NCBI RefSeq assembly: GCF_016518545.1
Contig: NZ_JACVTO010000010.1
Coordinates: 1-64,000, forward strand
DNA length: 64,000 nucleotides
From: Pseudomonas sp. S30
GTDB lineage: Bacteria; Pseudomonadota; Gammaproteobacteria; Pseudomonadales; Pseudomonadaceae
Direction of reading: 5' to 3'
Under the pieces are notes generated by a model. That model did not search any database, was not told the DNA's origin, and saw only the letters and a list, made by a program, of their open reading frames with translations. The translations under genes were made by a program, and so were the position numbers. Below are positions 36,252-45,583 of this stretch, one piece after another; within the stretch, counting starts at the first letter, position 1, and each line of letters starts with the position of its first letter.

Positions 36252-37841
36252 TCAGGCTCGCAGCACCTCGAACCCGTGCGTGCCATCGCGCTCGAGTTGC
36301 GCGACCAAACCAAACTCCCAGTCCAGATACCCTTGCATCGCCTCGTGGGGATTGTCCGTGCCTTCGTATGGACGTCGGTAGCGGTCGGTGCGGGGCACGG
36401 CAAGGCGTGTTTCGCCGGTTTCCAGGGGTTGCCCGGCAGCGATCCAGCGTGCGGTGCCGCCTTCGAGCAGGTAAACCGGGATCCGCGTCAAGGCTTGCAA
36501 ATCGCGGGCGGCGAAACGTGCCAGCAGGCTGCTGCCGCAGGTCAGCACGAAGCGCTTGGCCTCGGGCAGACTTTCCAGGGCTTGCGCCAGCTGGGCGCGG
36601 ATCGCCCAGTAGGCGCCAGGGATGTGGCGTTTGACGTAGTTGGCACTGGTGGTGAAGTCCAGCAGCACGGTGGCGTCTTGCTGGAGCCAGCTGGACAGCT
36701 GCTCGACGCTGATCTCGTCAGCCGCAGGCAGCTCGGGCAGGGGGGGCTGCCATTCGCCTGTGCTGGTGAAGTCCTCGGTGGACACCTCGTCGAGCACGGC
36801 CACTTGCCAACCCATCTGTGCCAGCCACGACGCGCTCATGTTGGCACGTACGCCGTCGTCATCCACCAGCACGATGCGCGCGCCGCGCACGCTGGCCACA
36901 TGATCGGTCTCCTGGACCAGCTGGCCACCCGGTACCGAGCGGGCACCCGGCAGGTGCCCTGTGCTGTATTCCTCGGGTGTACGCACGTCGAACAGGTAGG
37001 TGGTGCGACCGATCTCGGCCTGCCAGCGAGACAGCCCGGCAAGGTCCAGGCGCAGGACCCCGGCGCGGTCGGCCACGGCTCTGGCCTGCTGCCCGGCGTT
37101 GGCGCGGGTGTCGGCGGCCACTTCGGCGAAGCGGCGTTGCTGACCGTGGGCCAGTTGCTGGCCGGCCAGGGTCCAGCCGATGGTGCCGTTGCGCAGGGCC
37201 GCCACTGGATTGGGAATGCCGGCGTTGACCAGTGACTGGGTGCCGATGATGCTGCGGGTGCGCCCGGCGCAATTGACGATCACCTGGGTGCTGGGGTCCG
37301 GCGCCAGTTCCGCCACGCGCAGCACCAGTTCGGCGCCGGGCACGCTGATGCCACCCGGGATGCTCATCGTCTGGTACTCGTCGAAACGGCGGGCATCGAG
37401 CACCACCACGTCGGCGTTCTCATCCAGCAGCGCCTGTACCTGCTCGGCGGCCAGCGACGGCGTGTGGCGCACGCTCTCCACCAGTTCGCCGAAGGCTTTG
37501 CTGGGGACGTTGACGTCGCGAAACAGCTCGCCACCGGCGGCGCGCCAGCCGGCGAGGCCACCCTCGAGTACCGCCACGTCGCGGTAACCCAGTGCCTGCA
37601 GGCGTTGCACGGCGACGCTGGCGAGGCCTTCGCCATTGTCGTAGACGGTGATAGCGGTGCCTGCTCGGGGCACCCGGGCGAGCACTTCCAGCTCCAGTTT
37701 GGACAGGGGAATATTAGCGGCGAACAACGGGTGTTCCTGGGCGAACGGATCTTCTTCGCGCACGTCGATCAGGGCCAGTTCCTCCCCGACCAGCAGGGCG
37801 TGGCGGATATCGCGGTAGCGGCGGGTGGTGACGTTGCTCAT
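36252..37841 (-). CDS. Four-domain rhodanese-like sulfurtransferase
   Basis: 529 residues built of four rhodanese-fold repeats (about 1-110, 120-235, 265-365, 375-475). Only repeats 2 and 4 keep the active-site cysteine: Cys191 in NCAGRTRS and Cys435 in TCGSSLLA; repeats 1 and 3 have Asp at that place (YDNGEG, VDDDGV) and are probably structural. It would move sulfane sulfur in the cytoplasm. Its start overlaps the end of the 3-mercaptopropionate dioxygenase gene (ATGA), so the two are coupled and it may handle sulfite or sulfur released from thiol oxidation. In P. aeruginosa the dioxygenase is likewise next to a rhodanese gene. Confidence 0.88.
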   Translation of the reverse strand: MSNVTTRRYRDIRHALLVGEELALIDVREEDPFAQEHPLFAANIPLSKLELEVLARVPRAGTAITVYDNGEGLASVAVQRLQALGYRDVAVLEGGLAGWRAAGGELFRDVNVPSKAFGELVESVRHTPSLAAEQVQALLDENADVVVLDARRFDEYQTMSIPGGISVPGAELVLRVAELAPDPSTQVIVNCAGRTRSIIGTQSLVNAGIPNPVAALRNGTIGWTLAGQQLAHGQQRRFAEVAADTRANAGQQARAVADRAGVLRLDLAGLSRWQAEIGRTTYLFDVRTPEEYSTGHLPGARSVPGGQLVQETDHVASVRGARIVLVDDDGVRANMSASWLAQMGWQVAVLDEVSTEDFTSTGEWQPPLPELPAADEISVEQLSSWLQQDATVLLDFTTSANYVKRHIPGAYWAIRAQLAQALESLPEAKRFVLTCGSSLLARFAARDLQALTRIPVYLLEGGTARWIAAGQPLETGETRLAVPRTDRYRRPYEGTDNPHEAMQGYLDWEFGLVAQLERDGTHGFEVLRA

Positions 37842-38446
37842 CTGACAGGGTTCTCTTTGGACAGGTCCCAGAGGTTGGGCAGGTGGGTGTTGGAATAGCC
37901 GGAAATGAACGGTTTCTCGCTGCCGTCTGCGGTGTACACCGCGCGTTTGACCGCGCCGATGTTGCCGCCGTAGACGTGGATGCTGATCGATACCTGGTCG
38001 GCGAAGGCATTGCTGACCTGATGGATATCGCCAATACGTGGCGACACCGCTTCGACCTGGCCGGGTGCCAGGCGCACCGGCGGGCCATCGGGCGAGAGCG
38101 CACCCTGGGCATCGCGCAGGAAGCCTTGCGCCACCTCGGCGCCGCGCAGCATGCCGATCAGACCCCAGACGCGGTGGTCGTGGACCGGCGTCTGCTGGCC
38201 TGGGCCCCAGACGAAGCTCACCACGGAAAAGCGCTGGCGCGAGTCGCAGTGCAGCAGGTATTGCTGATAACGCTGTGGATCGGGCTGGGCGAGGTCGTCG
38301 GGCAGCCAGTCGTCGTGGGCGACCAGCTCGGCCAACAGCTGCTGGCCGCGGTCGAGCAGGGCGGCTTCCTCAGGCTCCTGGTCGAGCAGGGTGGCTAGGC
38401 GCTCGATGAAGTGGCGCAAGCGCTCCGGGCGCAGGTTCTGGGTCAT
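37838..38446 (-). CDS. 3-mercaptopropionate dioxygenase (cysteine-dioxygenase-type cupin)
   Basis: 202 residues. The three iron-binding histidines fall at His89, His91 (PVHDHRVWG) and His142 (GDIHQVSN), the same numbering that I recall for the characterised Pseudomonas enzyme. These non-haem iron enzymes add O2 to the thiol of 3-mercaptopropionate (or cysteine, less well) giving the sulfinic acid. It heads a two-gene unit with the rhodanese. The 296-base region before it is shared with the divergent sulfonate-binding protein gene. Confidence 0.9.
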   Translation of the reverse strand: MTQNLRPERLRHFIERLATLLDQEPEEAALLDRGQQLLAELVAHDDWLPDDLAQPDPQRYQQYLLHCDSRQRFSVVSFVWGPGQQTPVHDHRVWGLIGMLRGAEVAQGFLRDAQGALSPDGPPVRLAPGQVEAVSPRIGDIHQVSNAFADQVSISIHVYGGNIGAVKRAVYTADGSEKPFISGYSNTHLPNLWDLSKENPVR

Positions 38447-38742
38447 GGATCAGGCTCGGCTTTCAGGTTTCGAGCAACCCTAGCAAACCTTTTTTGTATT
38501 CTCAAAATGCAAATTGATAATAAGCTAATATGCAAAATATGCATTTACAGATGGCGCGTTCTGTTTTGAAATGATTTCAGCCAATCGCATGAGGTTATGC
38601 CTAATGTGCATTTCACAGCGCGAATACCAAGTATTAGATTATAAGAAATTGCAAATCAATGCCGTAAGGCTATAAAAAATCCTGACGAGACCGCACGCGC
38701 GGATCGCCTCGACCACCCCAGAGCGGGTACAGGGAGACGAAC
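38447..38742. promoter_or_regulatory. AT-rich divergent control region with AGGTTATGCCTAA box
   Basis: 296 bases between the dioxygenase and the sulfonate-binding protein, clearly AT-richer than the genes. The 13-base box AGGTTATGCCTAA (38592-38604) differs by one base from AGGTTATTCCTAA before the other binding protein (57631-57643). A TTATAAGAA stretch lies near 38639-38647. CysB/LysR-type control is plausible but not shown. Confidence 0.5.
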
Positions 38743-39696
38743 GTGCGCTACATCAAACATCTGGCCGCCACGCTGCTGGCCACCACCTTCAGCCTTGCCG
38801 CAGTTGCCCAGACCTTGGTGGTCGGGGACCAGAGCTACAACGCTCGCGCGGTGATGGAGGCAGCGGGCGTGCTCAACGACCTGCCCTACACCTTGGAATG
38901 GAAGCAGTTCACCGCTGGCTCGCCGGTGGCCGAAGCACTGAATGTCGGCAGCCTCGACATCGGCCTGCTCGGTGACGCGCCCCCGCTGTTCCTCGGTGCT
39001 CTGGGAGCCCCGATCAAGGTGATCGCCGTCAGTCGGCAGAACCTTCAAGGCGTGGCCATCCTGGCGCGCAAGGATTCGTCGATTCACAGCCTGCAGGACC
39101 TGCGTGGCAAGCGCGCGGCGATCTGGAAGGGCTCATGGAGCCAGCAGCTGCTGTTCAGCGCCCTGGACAAGGCAGGCGTGCCTCGTGATGCCCTGGAGCT
39201 GCGCTATCTCAGCGCCCTGGATGCCTCTCACGCTCTGGATGGCGGATCGGTGGACGTGATCGCCACCTGGGAACCTTACGTGACTCAGCAGGAACGCCAG
39301 GGGGCCCGGGTGCTGGCCACCGCCGAGGGCGTGATTCCGGCGCAGAGTTTCGTGGTGGCCAATACCAAGGCCGTGGAGCTCAAGCGCGCGCAGATCGCCG
39401 ACTTCCTGCAGCGCCTGAAAAAAGCCCGTGACTGGACCTTGGGCGATGCCGCCAATACCGAGGCCTACGCCGACGCCTGGGCCCAGCGCACCCGCGCCGA
39501 CCGCGACATCGCCCGCGCCTGGTTCGCCCGTGCGCGTACCGACCTGGCGCCGCTGAGCCCCCAGGTGATCGCCGATGCGCAGAAGACCGTGGATTTCTTC
39601 GCCGGAATTGGGCTGATCAAGGCCTACCCGGCGGCGAACCTGTTCGACACCTCGTTTGGCGCAGCCTTCCAGGGCCCCGTCGCCAGCAGCCGGTGA
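38743..39696 (+). CDS. Sulfonate/taurine-type ABC substrate-binding protein (SsuA-like)
   Basis: 317 residues with a GTG start 5 bases after AGGGAGACGAAC and a cleavable signal peptide ending LAAVAQ. The mature protein shows the NMT1/SsuA pattern: LNVGSLDIGLLGDAPPLFLGALGAP, LRGKRAAIWKGSWSQQLL, DVIATWEPYVTQQE. It should bind an organosulfonate or related anion in the periplasm. No ATPase or permease gene follows; instead a flavin monooxygenase comes 11 bases later, so it must use transporter parts encoded elsewhere. The control box at 38592 is upstream. Confidence 0.88.
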   Translation: MRYIKHLAATLLATTFSLAAVAQTLVVGDQSYNARAVMEAAGVLNDLPYTLEWKQFTAGSPVAEALNVGSLDIGLLGDAPPLFLGALGAPIKVIAVSRQNLQGVAILARKDSSIHSLQDLRGKRAAIWKGSWSQQLLFSALDKAGVPRDALELRYLSALDASHALDGGSVDVIATWEPYVTQQERQGARVLATAEGVIPAQSFVVANTKAVELKRAQIADFLQRLKKARDWTLGDAANTEAYADAWAQRTRADRDIARAWFARARTDLAPLSPQVIADAQKTVDFFAGIGLIKAYPAANLFDTSFGAAFQGPVASSR

Positions 39697-39707
39697 GAGG
39701 ACTCCCC

Positions 39708-41054
39708 ATGAGCACACGACAGATCAAACTCGGCGCCCTGACCATGGGCTGCGGTGGCCCAGGTCGTCACAACCTGTGGCTCGACCCCGAGCTGCCGGCC
39801 GACGCCAGCGTCAACATCGACTGGTACATCGACATCGCCCGCCAGGCCGAAGCCGCGCTGTTCGACCTGATATTCATCGTCGACAGCCAGTTCATCACCC
39901 CTGGTTCGCCTTCGCATTACCTCAATCGTCTGGAACCGCTCACCCTGCTGTCGGCGCTGGCGGTCAGCACCCGTCACCTCGGCCTGGTCGGGACCCTGAC
40001 CACCTCCTACAACGCACCGTTCAACGTCGCCCGCCGGCTGGCTTCGCTGGACCTGATCAGCAAGGGCCGTGCCGGCTGGAACGTGGTCACCAGCGGCGAT
40101 GCCGGCACCGCCGGCAACTACGGTCTGGACGAACACTACGACTACGACACTCGCTATGCCAGGGCGCAGGAGCATGTGCAGGTGGTGCAGGGCCTGTGGA
40201 ACTCCTACGAGGACGATGCCTTCCCGCGTGAACGCGCCACGGGACGCTTCCTCGACCCGAGCAAGCTGCATGCGCTCGAGCACAAGGGCGAGCACTTCTC
40301 GGTGGTCGGGCCGCTGAACATCCAGCGCTCAGCCCAGGGCCAGCCGGTGATCTTCCAGGCGGGCGATTCCGAGCAGGGGCGCGAGCTCGGCGCCGCTACC
40401 GCCGATGTGGTGTTCACCCATGCCGCCAGCATCGAGCAGGGCCAGGCGTTCTACCGCGACATCAAGGCCCGGGCCGAGCGCCTGGGGCGTGACCCGGAGC
40501 AGTTGCTGGTGCTGCCGGGGGCGGAAATTTATGTGGGCGACAACGATGAGCATGCCCGAGAGATCGAGCGCCACTATCACCACACCGATCACAGCTTCGA
40601 GCTGGCCCTGAAGGAATTCGGGCGCAATTTCGGTTGGCATGATTTCAGCCAGTACGACCTCGATGCGCCATTTCCGCAACAGAGCCTGGAGTTCGCCCGC
40701 AGCAGTTTCTTCACCAACGCCAAGCGCATCGCCGACCAGGCGCGGGACAAGGGCTTCAGCCTGCGCCAGGCGATCGAGTTCGGCCGCCAGTTGCGCCCCG
40801 GCGCCTTCGTCGGTTCCGCGCAGACCGTGGCCGCGAAAATGGCCGAGTGGTTCGAGGCACGGGCGCTGGACGGGTTCAATATCTACATCGGCCATCCCGG
40901 GCAGTTCCGTCGGTTCACCGAGGAGGTGATACCGTTGCTGCAGGAGCGGGGCCTTTACCGCACGGCCTACGAGGGCAGCACCTTGCGCGAGAGCCTGGGG
41001 TTGCCGATTCCACGCTTTGGCCGCCAGAGCGTCAGGGCTGCCGTGCAGCCCTGA
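39708..41054 (+). CDS. FMN-dependent monooxygenase, NtaA/SnaA/DszA/SoxA family
   Basis: 448 residues from the ATG at 39708 (MSTRQIKLGALTMG). Bacterial-luciferase fold; family segments [39 protein letters not shown] and NIQRSAQGQPVIFQAG are clear. Relatives oxidise nitrilotriacetate, dibenzothiophene sulfone or alkyl sulfones with FMNH2 supplied by a separate reductase. Next to a sulfonate-binding protein, a carbon-sulfur or carbon-nitrogen cleaving role for sulfur acquisition is likely. No flavin reductase gene is in this stretch. It ends 5 bases from the convergent TonB receptor gene. Confidence 0.88.
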   Translation: MSTRQIKLGALTMGCGGPGRHNLWLDPELPADASVNIDWYIDIARQAEAALFDLIFIVDSQFITPGSPSHYLNRLEPLTLLSALAVSTRHLGLVGTLTTSYNAPFNVARRLASLDLISKGRAGWNVVTSGDAGTAGNYGLDEHYDYDTRYARAQEHVQVVQGLWNSYEDDAFPRERATGRFLDPSKLHALEHKGEHFSVVGPLNIQRSAQGQPVIFQAGDSEQGRELGAATADVVFTHAASIEQGQAFYRDIKARAERLGRDPEQLLVLPGAEIYVGDNDEHAREIERHYHHTDHSFELALKEFGRNFGWHDFSQYDLDAPFPQQSLEFARSSFFTNAKRIADQARDKGFSLRQAIEFGRQLRPGAFVGSAQTVAAKMAEWFEARALDGFNIYIGHPGQFRRFTEEVIPLLQERGLYRTAYEGSTLRESLGLPIPRFGRQSVRAAVQP

Positions 41055-41059
41055 ACCGG

Positions 41060-43471
41060 TCAGAAGGTGTAGGTCATCCGCCCGAAGTAATAGCCTCCGG
41101 TGAATCCATAAGGTGAATACGCTCCATAGCCCCTGACCATGGTCTTGCTGCTCGGTGCCTGGCGCTCGGGGTAGACATCGAACAGGTTGCGCGCCCCGAT
41201 CGCCAGTTCCAGATCCTTGGTCAGCTGATAACCCATGTCCAGGTCGGTGATCCAGCGCGCCTTGTATTCGCGGTCCAGCGAACGGTCATTGGCAGCGTTC
41301 ACCTCGCGCCAGGTGCCGTAGCGGGTCAGCCCCAGGTTGACGCGGTAGCGGTCCAGGCGCCAGTTGCCACCGAGAATCAGCTTGGTGTGGGGCTGCACGT
41401 TGGTGATCAAGTTGCGGGCCTGACGGTTCATCAACTCATAGGACGCGCCGAGTATGTCGACGCTTTGCTGGTAGTCCAGGATCTCGGTGTCGTTCCAGTT
41501 GAACGCTGCCGTCCATTTCACACTGCCCGCGCCGCCCAGGTTCTGGTCGTAGCTGCTCACCAGGTCCAGGCCCTTGGTGCGGGTGTCGGCGCCGTTGGTG
41601 AAGTACTGGCCGCCCGAGGTCGAGTCGATGCCGTTGGCCAACAGGGTCTGGGTGACTTGCGAGCCGAGCAGGGTGCCGGTCAGGGTGATGCGGTCGCGCA
41701 CGTCGATCAGGTAGGCGTCGGCGCTGAAGGCCAGGCGCTCGCTGGGCTGCCAGGTCAGACCGAGGCTGTAGTTGGTGGACTTTTCCGGCTTCAGCGCTTC
41801 GGCGCCCAGGGCCTTGGCTGCGGCCGAGTCTACGGGCAGCACGCCATAGTTGATCGACTGGTACACCCCCTCGACCACCCCGTAGGTGGTGGAGCGGGCG
41901 CTGAACAGGCTGTTGGCCAGCGACGGCGCCCGGAAACCGTTGCTCACCGTGGCCCGCACGGCCAGTTCGGGTGTCAGCTCATAGCGGGTGGTGAGCTTGC
42001 CGCTGCGGGTCGCGCCGATGCCGCGGTCGTAGTGCTCGTAGCGCAGGGCCGCGCCCCAGTACCACTGCGCCAGGGGGTTGAAGCCCAGGTCCAGATAACC
42101 GGCGTAACTGTTGCGGCTGGCGCTGCTGGCTTCGGCGGGGGAGATGCCGTTGGTGACCTGGGCGCCGGAGGCCGCGCAATTGCCCGGCGCTGCGCAATAG
42201 CCTCCATCGATCCAGCTGGCCCGATCGCCAGCCTGCACCTGATACGTATCACGGCGCTGCTCCAGGCCCCAGGAAACGTCCAGCGGCTTGGCCAGGCCCA
42301 CCTCGAAGCTGCGGCGCAGGTCGAGGTTGCTGGTCAGTTGCGAGCTGATCCAGGTGCCTGACTCGAAGTGGTCGGGCGTGGCCTCGCCCAGGGAGGGGTT
42401 CTGGTTGTTCCAGGTACCCTGTTCGGCCTGGTTGCGCCCATAGGTGCTCGACAGGTCCCAGTCCCATTCTCCGACCAGGCCCTTGGCGCCGAAGGCCGCC
42501 TGGTAGTCGTATTCCTCGATGTACCAGGTGGGTGTGTAGCCGCTCGGGCGACCGTTCGGCCCGGTGGTGATGGTGTTGACGATGGTCGGCAGTCGGAAGT
42601 TCTGACCCTGTTCGGCCTTGCGGTACGACCAGGTGCTGAACGAGTACAGGGTCAGGTCGTCCTGTAGCGGCAGCTCGGCGTTGTAGCCGAGGGTCAGCAG
42701 GTTGATCTTCGGCGTGCCATAGCCGCCATAGGTGACCTTTCCGGCGCGGTCGAGGGCCTCGGCCGCGCTGTAGCCGTTGGCGCTGGCCTTGTTGTCGTCG
42801 TTCTGGCTGCGGGCGTCGAGGGCCAGTTGCAGGATGCCGTCGTGGCCGATTTCCATGCCCTTGTTCAGGCTCTGCTGCACGGTCTGCTTCTTGCCATCGT
42901 AGCCCTGGCCCACCGTGCTCACGGCGGTGCCGCGGGTGTCGGCCTTGAGGATCACGTTGATCACCCCGGCGATGGCGTCGGAGCCGTACTGGGCGGCTGC
43001 ACCGTCACGCAGCACCTCGACGTGATCGATGGCACTGATGGGGATCAGGTCGAGGTCGCTGGGGGCCGCGCCGGCGTTGATGCCGCTGATGTTCAGGGTG
43101 GCGCTGGTGTGGCGACGCTTGCCGTTGACCAGCACCAGCACCTGGGCGGCGTTGAGGCCGCGCAGGTTCGGTGCGCGGGCCATGCCGCTGGCATCCCAGC
43201 CGGTCTTTTCCGGCAGGGTCAGCGACGGCACGCTGGCGCTGAGCGCCTCCATCAGGCCGGGCTTGCCGGTTTCCTGCAATTGCCGGGCACTGATCACATC
43301 GATCGGCACCGGGCTGCTGGTGACCGTGCGTTTTTCACTGCCACGGTTGCCCGTCACGATCACGGTGCCCAGAGCCTGGGCGACAGGCTCCTCGGCACGG
43401 GCTGGTGCCGTGTGCAGGCTGGCCGCCAGGGCCGCGCTGAAGAAGGGGACAGTCTTGAAAGCTTGCTTCAT
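41060..43471 (-). CDS. TonB-dependent outer-membrane receptor
   Basis: 803 residues with a signal peptide (ending APARAEE). The plug domain has AAAQYGSDAIAGVINVILK, and a 22-strand barrel is expected after it, ending in an aromatic residue (GRMTYTF). It brings a scarce ligand through the outer membrane using TonB energy. It is the last gene of an operon with an exported amine oxidase and an exported Rid-family protein, and its promoter side carries the block shared with other sulfur operons. The ligand could be a sulfur-containing compound rather than a siderophore. Confidence 0.9.
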   Translation of the reverse strand: MKQAFKTVPFFSAALAASLHTAPARAEEPVAQALGTVIVTGNRGSEKRTVTSSPVPIDVISARQLQETGKPGLMEALSASVPSLTLPEKTGWDASGMARAPNLRGLNAAQVLVLVNGKRRHTSATLNISGINAGAAPSDLDLIPISAIDHVEVLRDGAAAQYGSDAIAGVINVILKADTRGTAVSTVGQGYDGKKQTVQQSLNKGMEIGHDGILQLALDARSQNDDNKASANGYSAAEALDRAGKVTYGGYGTPKINLLTLGYNAELPLQDDLTLYSFSTWSYRKAEQGQNFRLPTIVNTITTGPNGRPSGYTPTWYIEEYDYQAAFGAKGLVGEWDWDLSSTYGRNQAEQGTWNNQNPSLGEATPDHFESGTWISSQLTSNLDLRRSFEVGLAKPLDVSWGLEQRRDTYQVQAGDRASWIDGGYCAAPGNCAASGAQVTNGISPAEASSASRNSYAGYLDLGFNPLAQWYWGAALRYEHYDRGIGATRSGKLTTRYELTPELAVRATVSNGFRAPSLANSLFSARSTTYGVVEGVYQSINYGVLPVDSAAAKALGAEALKPEKSTNYSLGLTWQPSERLAFSADAYLIDVRDRITLTGTLLGSQVTQTLLANGIDSTSGGQYFTNGADTRTKGLDLVSSYDQNLGGAGSVKWTAAFNWNDTEILDYQQSVDILGASYELMNRQARNLITNVQPHTKLILGGNWRLDRYRVNLGLTRYGTWREVNAANDRSLDREYKARWITDLDMGYQLTKDLELAIGARNLFDVYPERQAPSSKTMVRGYGAYSPYGFTGGYYFGRMTYTF

Positions 43472-43507
43472 GCACGCAATTCCTTGTCTGACATTGGCTG
43501 TCCGTGT

Positions 43508-44002
43508 TCACGGCGCCTTGGCTGCGATCGCGTCGATCTCCACCAGCGCACCCGGCAGCGGCAGGGCCACCACCTGGATCGCCGTGCGAGTCGGTGTACG
43601 CGGCTGTGTAGCAGTGGCGAAGAACTCGGTGTAGGCCGCTTGCAGCCCGGCGAAGTCGAGGGCACCGCCATGGGCCGGGTCGCCTACCAGAAACACCCGC
43701 AACTGCACGATATCGCCCAGGTCCAGGCCCTGCCCCTGCAGGGTCGTGCGCAACTTGTTCAGCACCGAGCGGGTCTGGGTTTCGGTGTTGCCCAGCGCGG
43801 CGATGCTGCCCTTGGCCGCATTGGGGTCGGCGATGTCTGGCAGGGTGCCGCTGACGAAGGTCAGCTGACTGCCAGCTGGCACGGTGATCAGTTGCGAAAT
43901 GGGAAAGTTGGAGCCGGGTGGGGCGACACGCTTGATGCCCTCGGCGTGGGCGTTGAAGGTGAGCGACACGAAGGCTGCGGCAAGCAGGAGAACACGAGGC
44001 AT
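43508..44002 (-). CDS. Exported Rid-family (YjgF/YER057c) protein lacking the RidA arginine
   Basis: 164 residues with a Sec signal peptide (residues 1 to about 20, ending FNAHA). The mature part aligns with RidA (TFVSGTLPDIADPNAAKG, GDIVQLRVFLVGD, ALVEIDAIAAK). At the place of the essential E. coli Arg105 (EVARLPKD) it reads VVALPLPG, so it is not a standard enamine/imine deaminase and belongs to another Rid subgroup. It sits 18 bases after the amine oxidase gene and may process the imine made by that enzyme in the periplasm; this link is inference. Confidence 0.85.
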   Translation of the reverse strand: MPRVLLLAAAFVSLTFNAHAEGIKRVAPPGSNFPISQLITVPAGSQLTFVSGTLPDIADPNAAKGSIAALGNTETQTRSVLNKLRTTLQGQGLDLGDIVQLRVFLVGDPAHGGALDFAGLQAAYTEFFATATQPRTPTRTAIQVVALPLPGALVEIDAIAAKAP

Positions 44003-44020
44003 GACAGAGGGTCCTTGGGG

Positions 44021-45583
44021 TCAGGCGGCGGCGCCGCGGGTGGTCTGGCTGGCATGGCGGGCGATCAGGCCGACCACCCGGCGTGCGGATTCGGCGGCAC
44101 TGTTCTGCCAGATGCCCACGCCGCCATGGGCCAGCGCATCGCTGGCCAGCCAGGTGCGGCCCTGGGGCTGGTTGAGCAGGTCGTAGCCGGGTTGGGCGAC
44201 CTCGTCGTGGACGATCCAGGGCGCTTCGCTGAAGGGGATCTTCGACCAGTTCACCACCACCGGCCGGCCCAGCTTGGCGCTGTGGCCGGGATGCAGTGAT
44301 TCCACGGCCTGGCGCGAGGAGGCGATCTGTGCCTGCAGCGACTTGGCGGCGAACTGCTGCGCCACTGCGCCCGTGTTGTAGGTGGCGACCAGCACGCCGT
44401 GGGCGCTGTTGAGCTGGTCGCTGGGGTACCACAGGGTGCGTGCCTCGTGGTTGATGTAGCTGAGCCCGCCGTAGATCTGGAAGTCGGTTTCCCAGAAGCG
44501 CGGGGACTGCCAGGCGACCTTGTTGGCCTTGTCGCCTTCGGCACTGGCGATGGCTTGCCTGAAGGCCCCGTCGAAGTTGTTCGGCAGCTTGGCCAGCAGC
44601 GGCAGGGGCAGGGTGACGATGGCATAGTCGGCGTGCTCGACGTGCTGGCGTCCTGTCCTGCGGTCGCGCCACTTCACCTGGGCGCCCGCTTCACCGGTCT
44701 GCACCGCCAGCACTTCGGCACCCAGGCGTACGCTGTCCTGAACCCTTCGGTAAAACGCCTTGGGGATCTGGTCCATGCCGCCGACTGGCTGGAACATGGT
44801 GGAGGAGAACTCGGGAATCTCGTCGAACACCAGCGGCAGCAGCAGGTTGCTGTCGAGCAGCTGGTCCAGTGGCAGCGGCTGACGCTGCACCGGCGTCTGG
44901 TCGCCGGCGCCGGCGAAGCGGGTGTAGCCGGCGCGCACCGAGCCTCGGTACTGCTGCTGGCTGTCGAGGTCGCCGTATACCTTGAGGAACTCGAGCAATG
45001 CCTTGCGCTGGCTGCCGTCGAGTTCGGCATCCAGGCTGTTGCGGCTGACGCTGCGCGCCAGCAGTTCGCTGAAGTGCCCGCGCGTGTCGTTGACCGCCTG
45101 GCGCAGCAGCAGCGGCGGGCGTGTCAGGTCTGGCTGGGCCAGGGCGTTGCGGCTGCTGTTGACCAGCACTTGCAGCTCCACGCCCAGCTCGCGGCAGTAG
45201 CCGAGTATGGTCAGGTGATGGCTGGGCAGCCGTGCGGCGCCGGCGTTGAAGAAGTGGCCCGAATCGAACTCGACGGTCTGCGAGCTGCCATCGTCGTGTT
45301 CGATGCGGTCGCCCTGGCGCAAGGTCCAGACCCGGCCGCCGACGCGTTCACGGGCCTCCAGCACGGTGACCGAAAATCCCGCCTTGCGCAGTTCGTAGGC
45401 CGATACCAGGCCAGAAATACCGGCACCGACAATCACCACGCGCTTGCCGTTGCCGCCGTTCGCGGCCAGGTGCAGGGGCTGGAAAGTGGCGGCCAGGGCA
45501 GGTTGCCCCAGCGCGCCGAGTGCCGCTGAATAGCTGCCGATGGCAGCGAGGCGGATGAGCAGATCTCTACGGGACACACCCAT
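44021..45583 (-). CDS. Tat-exported FAD amine oxidase
   Basis: 520 residues from the ATG at 45583, chosen because it puts the twin-arginine motif SRRDLLIRL at the N-terminus and has GGAG upstream. After the signal peptide: FAD motif VVIVGAGISGLVSAYELRK with ERVGGRVWTL, and the C-terminal flavin segment YDLLNQPQGRTWLASDALAHGG. It is a monoamine-oxidase/L-amino-acid-oxidase-like enzyme that would fold with FAD in the cytoplasm and act in the periplasm, giving an imine, H2O2 and later ammonia. First gene of the operon with the Rid-family protein and TonB receptor. Confidence 0.88.
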   Translation of the reverse strand: MGVSRRDLLIRLAAIGSYSAALGALGQPALAATFQPLHLAANGGNGKRVVIVGAGISGLVSAYELRKAGFSVTVLEARERVGGRVWTLRQGDRIEHDDGSSQTVEFDSGHFFNAGAARLPSHHLTILGYCRELGVELQVLVNSSRNALAQPDLTRPPLLLRQAVNDTRGHFSELLARSVSRNSLDAELDGSQRKALLEFLKVYGDLDSQQQYRGSVRAGYTRFAGAGDQTPVQRQPLPLDQLLDSNLLLPLVFDEIPEFSSTMFQPVGGMDQIPKAFYRRVQDSVRLGAEVLAVQTGEAGAQVKWRDRRTGRQHVEHADYAIVTLPLPLLAKLPNNFDGAFRQAIASAEGDKANKVAWQSPRFWETDFQIYGGLSYINHEARTLWYPSDQLNSAHGVLVATYNTGAVAQQFAAKSLQAQIASSRQAVESLHPGHSAKLGRPVVVNWSKIPFSEAPWIVHDEVAQPGYDLLNQPQGRTWLASDALAHGGVGIWQNSAAESARRVVGLIARHASQTTRGAAA

